Of a DNA stretch of 7,412 nt, positions 4,798 to 7,412 are shown piece by piece (positions within the stretch are counted from its first letter, which is position 1; every line of letters begins with the position of its first letter). The notes beneath the pieces are model-generated. The model was not told the origin of the DNA. It did no database searches and saw only the letters and a list, made by a program, of their open reading frames with translations. The DNA is taken from positions 1 through 7,412 of the forward strand of contig CAKMZR010000077.1 in assembly GCA_929200455.1 (NCBI GenBank), given 5' to 3'. Origin of the DNA: an uncultured Alphaproteobacteria bacterium (GTDB taxonomy: Bacteria; Pseudomonadota; Alphaproteobacteria; CAKMZR01). Both the position numbers and the translations under genes were made by a program.

Positions 4798-5476
4798 GGC
4801 GAAGGTTTCAAAAAGAATGAGGGCATGCAGGGAGGGCTACGAAGAGGAAAAGTTGTACTCTTTGGAGGAAGCTGTGAGTTTGGTGAAATCGTCATCGAAA
4901 GTTAAGTTTGACGAGAGTGTGGATATGGCTGCGGTTTTGGGCGTGGACACCCGTCAGTCGGATCAGCAAGTTCGGGGTTCGACGGTTCTTCCTCATGGTA
5001 CGGGAAAGACAGTGCGTGTGGCGGTATTTGCGAAAGGCGATAAAGCGGAAGAAGCGGAAAAGGCAGGAGCGGACATAGTGGGAGCAGAAGATCTTGTCGA
5101 AGCGATACAGGGAGGCCGTTTGGATTTTGATCGTTGTCTTGCGACACCGGACATGATGGCATTGGTGGGTCGTTTGGGAAAGATTCTGGGTCCGAGGAAC
5201 ATGATGCCGAATCCGCGTTTGGGTACGGTCACGGCTGACATCGCGAACGCTGTGGCGAATGTGAAAGGGGGAGCTGTGGTCTATCGGGCGGAAAAAGCGG
5301 GAATAGTGCATGTGCTTGTGGGTAAGGTCAGTTTTTCTGAGAGTGCGTTGGTGGAGAACATCCGTTCTATTCTTGACGCCTTGCAGGCGGCAAAACCGAG
5401 CGGTGTTAAGGGAACCTATATGAAGAGGCTGAGTATATCGTCTACGATGGGATCGGGGATCAAAGTGGCACTTTAG
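4796..5476 (+). CDS. rplA: 50S ribosomal protein L1
   Basis: L1 forms the mobile L1 stalk at the ribosomal E site and helps release deacylated tRNA; in many bacteria it also represses its own operon. The 226-residue length is at the short end of normal. The start 'MAKVSKRMRACREGY' is typical. Domain II carries the signature 'KILGPRNMMPNPRLGTVT' (residues 129-146), which has Arg-Leu where many relatives have Lys-X. The C-terminus 'KGTYMKRLSISSTMGSGIKV' is also typical. The gene lies 59 bases after rplK with no terminator between them, so they are cotranscribed. Its start is preceded by a duplicated GAG-rich segment rather than a clean AGGAGG. Confidence 0.98.
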   Translation: MAKVSKRMRACREGYEEEKLYSLEEAVSLVKSSSKVKFDESVDMAAVLGVDTRQSDQQVRGSTVLPHGTGKTVRVAVFAKGDKAEEAEKAGADIVGAEDLVEAIQGGRLDFDRCLATPDMMALVGRLGKILGPRNMMPNPRLGTVTADIANAVANVKGGAVVYRAEKAGIVHVLVGKVSFSESALVENIRSILDALQAAKPSGVKGTYMKRLSISSTMGSGIKVAL

Positions 5477-5490
5477 AAGAATACAGGGGC

Positions 5491-5549
5491 GGGAAAACAG
5501 AGAGGGTGTGGGAAAAGAAAAGGATGTGGGAAAACAGAGGGTGTGGGAA
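5491..5549 (+). repeat. Imperfect 35-37-base direct repeat in the rplA-rplJ spacer
   Basis: GGGAAAACAGAG occurs at 5491-5502 and 5528-5539, and GAGGGTGTGGGAA at 5502-5514 and 5537-5549. The two halves of the 94-base spacer are therefore diverged copies, with a two-base length difference inside. No gene or terminator hairpin is visible here. Confidence 0.7.
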
Positions 5550-5570
5550 GAGTGAGCAAAGGTAAAGAAC

Positions 5571-6092
5571 ATGCAACGGTTGGCAAAAGAAGAAGCGGTG
5601 ACAGCCCTTCGTAGTATTTTTAACGATTCTTCTGTCGTAGTGATGTGGCAGCATCAAGGCTTGACAGTAGAAGAGATGGAGAAGGTTCGCGGAAGAGCCC
5701 GTGAGTTGGGTGGTGGATTTAAGGTGACGAAGAACCGTTTGGCAAAGATAGCGATAGAGGGAACAGGCAACGCGTGTTTGAAGGATAAGTTTAAGGGTCA
5801 GACGGGTATTTTCTACGGCAACGACGTGGTTTCCACGACGAAGGCTGCGGTGGAGATGGCGAAAGACTATAAGGATCGGGTGAAGGTGGAGGGAGCTTCA
5901 TACGAAGAGCGTTTTCTGAGCAAGGAAGAGGTAGAAGTTCTTTCGTCTCTTCCGTCGATGGAAGTGTTGCAGAGTCGGATAGTGGGTCTTTTGCAGGCTC
6001 CTATGGCGAAGATGTTGAGAGTTTTGACGGAGCCTTCATCGAAGGTGGCACGTGTGTTGACGATGAAGCCGTCGGACGGTGGAGGTTCTTAG
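5571..6092 (+). CDS. rplJ: 50S ribosomal protein L10
   Basis: L10 anchors L7/L12 dimers to the large subunit and forms the stalk base with L11. The 173-residue length fits. The N-terminal rRNA-binding domain includes 'SSVVVMWQHQGLTVEEMEKVR' and 'GGGFKVTKNRLAKIAIEGT', a clear L10 signature. The C-terminal region 'IVGLLQAPMAKMLRVLTEP' begins the long helix that carries L7/L12 binding. The N-terminus ('MQRLAKEEAVTALRSIF') is at the expected distance, supporting the ATG at 5571. The ribosome-binding site is weak (AAAGG, 5558-5562). In many bacteria the L10-L7/L12 complex represses rplJ translation through the leader. Here the leader is a repeat-rich purine tract and I see no obvious conserved fold. 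Confidence 0.97.
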   Translation: MQRLAKEEAVTALRSIFNDSSVVVMWQHQGLTVEEMEKVRGRARELGGGFKVTKNRLAKIAIEGTGNACLKDKFKGQTGIFYGNDVVSTTKAAVEMAKDYKDRVKVEGASYEERFLSKEEVEVLSSLPSMEVLQSRIVGLLQAPMAKMLRVLTEPSSKVARVLTMKPSDGGGS

Positions 6093-6177
6093 GATTTGAG
6101 GTTAAGGTTAAGATAGGATATGGTTCGCAGGTTTGGGTTTTTGGGGTGGAGGCAAGCTGTTGAGGGGCGGGTAGCAA

Positions 6178-6205
6178 GGAGTGGGTAAAGGAGGGGCGGG
6201 TAAAG
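6178..6205 (+). repeat. G-rich mini-repeats in the rplJ-rplL spacer
   Basis: GGGTAAAG occurs twice (6183-6190 and 6198-6205). The first copy lies within a 19-base segment shared with 4237-4255 (one mismatch). A related CGGGTAGC lies just upstream. The rest of the 200-base spacer (6093-6292) holds no gene. Confidence 0.65.
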
Positions 6206-6206
6206 T

Positions 6207-6246
6207 GAGAAGGAGGGCGTGCTTTAGGGCTTGTCTTTCTTTTTTT
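6207..6246 (+). terminator. Weak terminator or attenuator candidate between rplJ and rplL
   Basis: GAGAAGGA (6207-6214) can pair with TCTTTCTT (6234-6241), including two G-U pairs, and the T-run continues to 6246. An alternative stem pairs GTGCTT (6219-6224) with AAGCAT (6247-6252). The stem is AU-rich and the loop long, so full termination is unlikely; partial attenuation or processing is possible. Confidence 0.22.
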
Positions 6247-6292
6247 AAGCATTGTAGTCAGAGGTTTTCACGAGACGAGGAGTAAAGTTATT

Positions 6293-6667
6293 ATGGCTGA
6301 TTTGAATAAGATTGCGGAAGAGTTGTCATCACTTACGGTGATAGAGGCGGCGGATTTGGCGAAACTTTTGGAAGAGAAGTGGGGCGTGTCTGCTGCTGCT
6401 GCGACGGTAGCGGTGGCAGCTGGAGGAGGTGGCGGCGAGGCTCAAGCGGAAGAGAAGACATCATTTGATGTGGTCTTGGCATCTGCGGGAAGCCAGAAGA
6501 TAGCGGTGATAAAGGAAGTGCGTGCGATAACGGGACTTGGTTTGAAAGAGGCTAAGGATCTTGTAGAAGGAGCGCCGAAACCTGTGAAGGAAGGGGCATC
6601 GAAAGAAGAAGCTGAAGAGCTCAAGGGTAAGCTGGAAGCTGCAGGTGCCACCGTGGAGCTGAAGTAG
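6293..6667 (+). CDS. rplL: 50S ribosomal protein L7/L12
   Basis: L7/L12 is the multicopy stalk protein that recruits translation factors and stimulates their GTPase activity. The 124-residue length is normal. Residues 1-33 form the dimerisation domain that docks on L10 ('IAEELSSLTVIEAADLAKLL'). Next comes an Ala/Gly-rich hinge (about 34-54) with a run of five glycines. The C-terminal factor-binding domain follows ('FDVVLASAGSQKIAVIKEVR', 'TGLGLKEAKDLVEGAPKPVK'). The start is supported by AGGAG at 6278-6282, ten bases before the ATG. It lies 200 bases after rplJ, a longer gap than usual, allowing separate control of the higher L7/L12 dose. Confidence 0.98.
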   Translation: MADLNKIAEELSSLTVIEAADLAKLLEEKWGVSAAAATVAVAAGGGGGEAQAEEKTSFDVVLASAGSQKIAVIKEVRAITGLGLKEAKDLVEGAPKPVKEGASKEEAEELKGKLEAAGATVELK

Positions 6668-6701
6668 ATTTTCTGCGATGAAAGGGTGACAATCTCTTGC
6701 A

Positions 6702-6731
6702 GGGGTGGGAGGGGGAAAGGGGGGGAAGGGG
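6702..6731 (+). other. Very dense G-tract cluster (predicted G-quadruplex) between rplL and rpoB
   Basis: The + strand carries runs of G at 6702-6705, 6707-6709, 6711-6715, 6719-6725 and 6728-6731, separated only by T, A, AAA and AA. Twenty-three of thirty bases are G and none is C. It is the strongest quadruplex motif in the window and lies on the RNA-like strand, 35 bases after the rplL stop. A run of eight G (6802-6809) follows closer to rpoB. Confidence 0.6.
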
Positions 6732-6747
6732 TAGGAGATTGAGGGGT

Positions 6748-6792
6748 TTGTGTCCATGAGGGAGTTTGATTTTTGGGGTTTTATGGACACAG
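6748..6792 (+). promoter_or_regulatory. 14-bp RNA hairpin in the rplL-rpoB leader
   Basis: GTGTCCAT (6750-6757) and ATGGACAC (6783-6790) pair perfectly. The stem extends to 14 bp (6748-6761 with 6779-6792) using ten Watson-Crick and four G-U pairs, with a 17-base loop. No T-run follows, so it is not a classical terminator. In E. coli this spacer holds an attenuator and an RNase III processing hairpin that set the ratio of L7/L12 to RNA polymerase; a similar job is inferred from position only. Confidence 0.55.
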
Positions 6793-6843
6793 CTTAAGGT
6801 AGGGGGGGGTGAGATTAATTATTCATCTGCACGAGGAAAAAGC

Positions 6844-7412
6844 ATGACCGAAGCATCAGAGTCTTTTCGTTGGCGACAAAGGGTCCGCCGTTATTATGGG
6901 GAATTGGAGCAGGACGATGTGGCACCTTTGCCGAATCTGATTGATGTCCAGAGGCGTTCGTATGATCGTTTTTTGCAAAAGGACGTAGAGCCGGACAAGA
7001 GGAAGAATTTGGGTCTTCAGGCTGTATTTCGGAGTGCCTTTCCGATTCGCGATTATTCGGGTCGTGTGGACGTAGACTTTATCAGTTATGAGTTGGATGA
7101 GCCTCGTCATGACATAGACGAGTGTCAGCGTCGTGGATTGACCTATGGGGTAGCACTTCGTGCGAAATTGAGTTTGGTGGTGTGGAAGGTGAATCAGGAC
7201 AAGGACTTGGATTCTCGGGAGTTTGAGGTTCGCAAGGAGCAGGAAGTCTTTCTGACGGATGTTCCGTTGATGACGGAAAACGGTACTTTTATTATTAATG
7301 GTACGGAGCGGGTGGTGGTTTCACAGATGCACCGTTCTCCTGGAGTCTTTTTTGACAGGGATAAGGGGAAGAACAGTATGGGACGTCCCTTATTTAATGC
7401 GCGGATTATCCC
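6844..7412 (+). CDS. rpoB: DNA-directed RNA polymerase subunit beta, N-terminal part (cut by window end)
   Basis: RpoB is the beta subunit of RNA polymerase and forms one side of the active-site cleft. The frame runs open from ATG 6844 to the last base, giving 189 codons and two extra bases. The start is supported by GAGGA (6833-6837) six bases upstream and by the protein: 'RRYYGELEQDDVAPLPNLIDVQRRSYDRFL' is the usual beginning (given here across residues 15-44). The lobe and protrusion region follows, with 'FPIRDYSGRVDVDFISYELDEP' split by normal family variation. 'NGTERVVVSQMHRSPGVFF' begins at residue 152. The wording after it ('DRDKGKN') resembles alphaproteobacterial RpoB. The catalytic parts and the rifampicin region lie beyond the window. 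I found this gene by translating directly; no internal stop is present. Confidence 0.97.
   Translation, partial: MTEASESFRWRQRVRRYYGELEQDDVAPLPNLIDVQRRSYDRFLQKDVEPDKRKNLGLQAVFRSAFPIRDYSGRVDVDFISYELDEPRHDIDECQRRGLTYGVALRAKLSLVVWKVNQDKDLDSREFEVRKEQEVFLTDVPLMTENGTFIINGTERVVVSQMHRSPGVFFDRDKGKNSMGRPLFNARII

Noticed and set aside
3939..4895. A 318-residue minus-strand open frame spanning the rplK region
   Set aside because: It lies over rplK and the start of rplA. Minus-strand stops need TTA, CTA or TCA on the + strand, which are rare in this C-poor DNA, so long empty frames are expected. Its translation shows no recognisable domain.
4892..5572. A 226-residue minus-strand frame over rplA
   Set aside because: It shadows a full-length, clearly recognised L1 gene and has no family features.
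1..7412. A hidden defence system, prophage, transposon or CRISPR array
   Set aside because: I looked for terminal inverted repeats, spaced palindromic repeats and unknown gene clusters; every substantial coding frame is a known housekeeping gene and the repeats are short spacer elements.

Overview
This window is a housekeeping stretch, every gene on the + strand, from what looks like an alphaproteobacterium, probably one with a reduced, host-associated genome. The lineage call rests on gene order (tRNA-Tyr, tRNA-Gly, tRNA-Trp, secE, nusG, rplK, rplA, rplJ, rplL, rpoB), on two adjacent cysteine desulfurase genes of the kind seen in Rickettsia-type iron-sulfur loci, and on RpoB and IscS wording typical of the class (for example IscS 'GNPHVRDHSLG', RpoB 'MHRSPGVFFDRDKGK'). 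The order or genus cannot be fixed from sequence alone. The standard code is used: UGA ends three genes and the only Trp tRNA reads UGG.

Layout. 1-2675: a cysteine desulfurase cut by the left edge, a second complete IscS-like desulfurase overlapping it by ATGA, and truA three bases further on; these read as one transcription unit. 2659-3111: a promoter candidate inside the end of truA, then tRNA-Tyr(GUA), tRNA-Gly(UCC) and tRNA-Trp(CCA), all with encoded CCA. The tuf gene that many relatives carry between tRNA-Gly and tRNA-Trp is absent. 3214-3998: secE and nusG. 3999-4304: a 306-base gene-free leader. 4305-6667: rplK, rplA, rplJ and rplL, separated by G-rich spacers that carry short direct repeats. 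6668-6843: a spacer with a very dense G-tract cluster and a 14-bp hairpin. 6844 to the end: the first 189 codons of rpoB.

How the genes work together. The desulfurases mobilise sulfur for Fe-S clusters and tRNA thiolation, TruA pseudouridylates tRNA anticodon arms, and three tRNA genes follow. SecE is part of the Sec translocon. NusG couples RNA polymerase to Rho or the ribosome. L11, L1, L10 and L7/L12 build the two ribosomal stalks, and RpoB is the beta subunit of RNA polymerase.

The most unusual property is base composition. The + strand is extremely G-rich and C-poor in the desulfurase and truA genes and in most spacers, and much less so in the ribosomal protein genes. This skew explains the many long but meaningless minus-strand reading frames. 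I see no mobile element, CRISPR array, toxin system or novel multi-gene system. The parts most worth a second look are non-coding: the rplL-rpoB leader, the nusG-rplK leader, the G-tract clusters around tRNA-Trp, and a family of mini-repeats in the ribosomal operon spacers.
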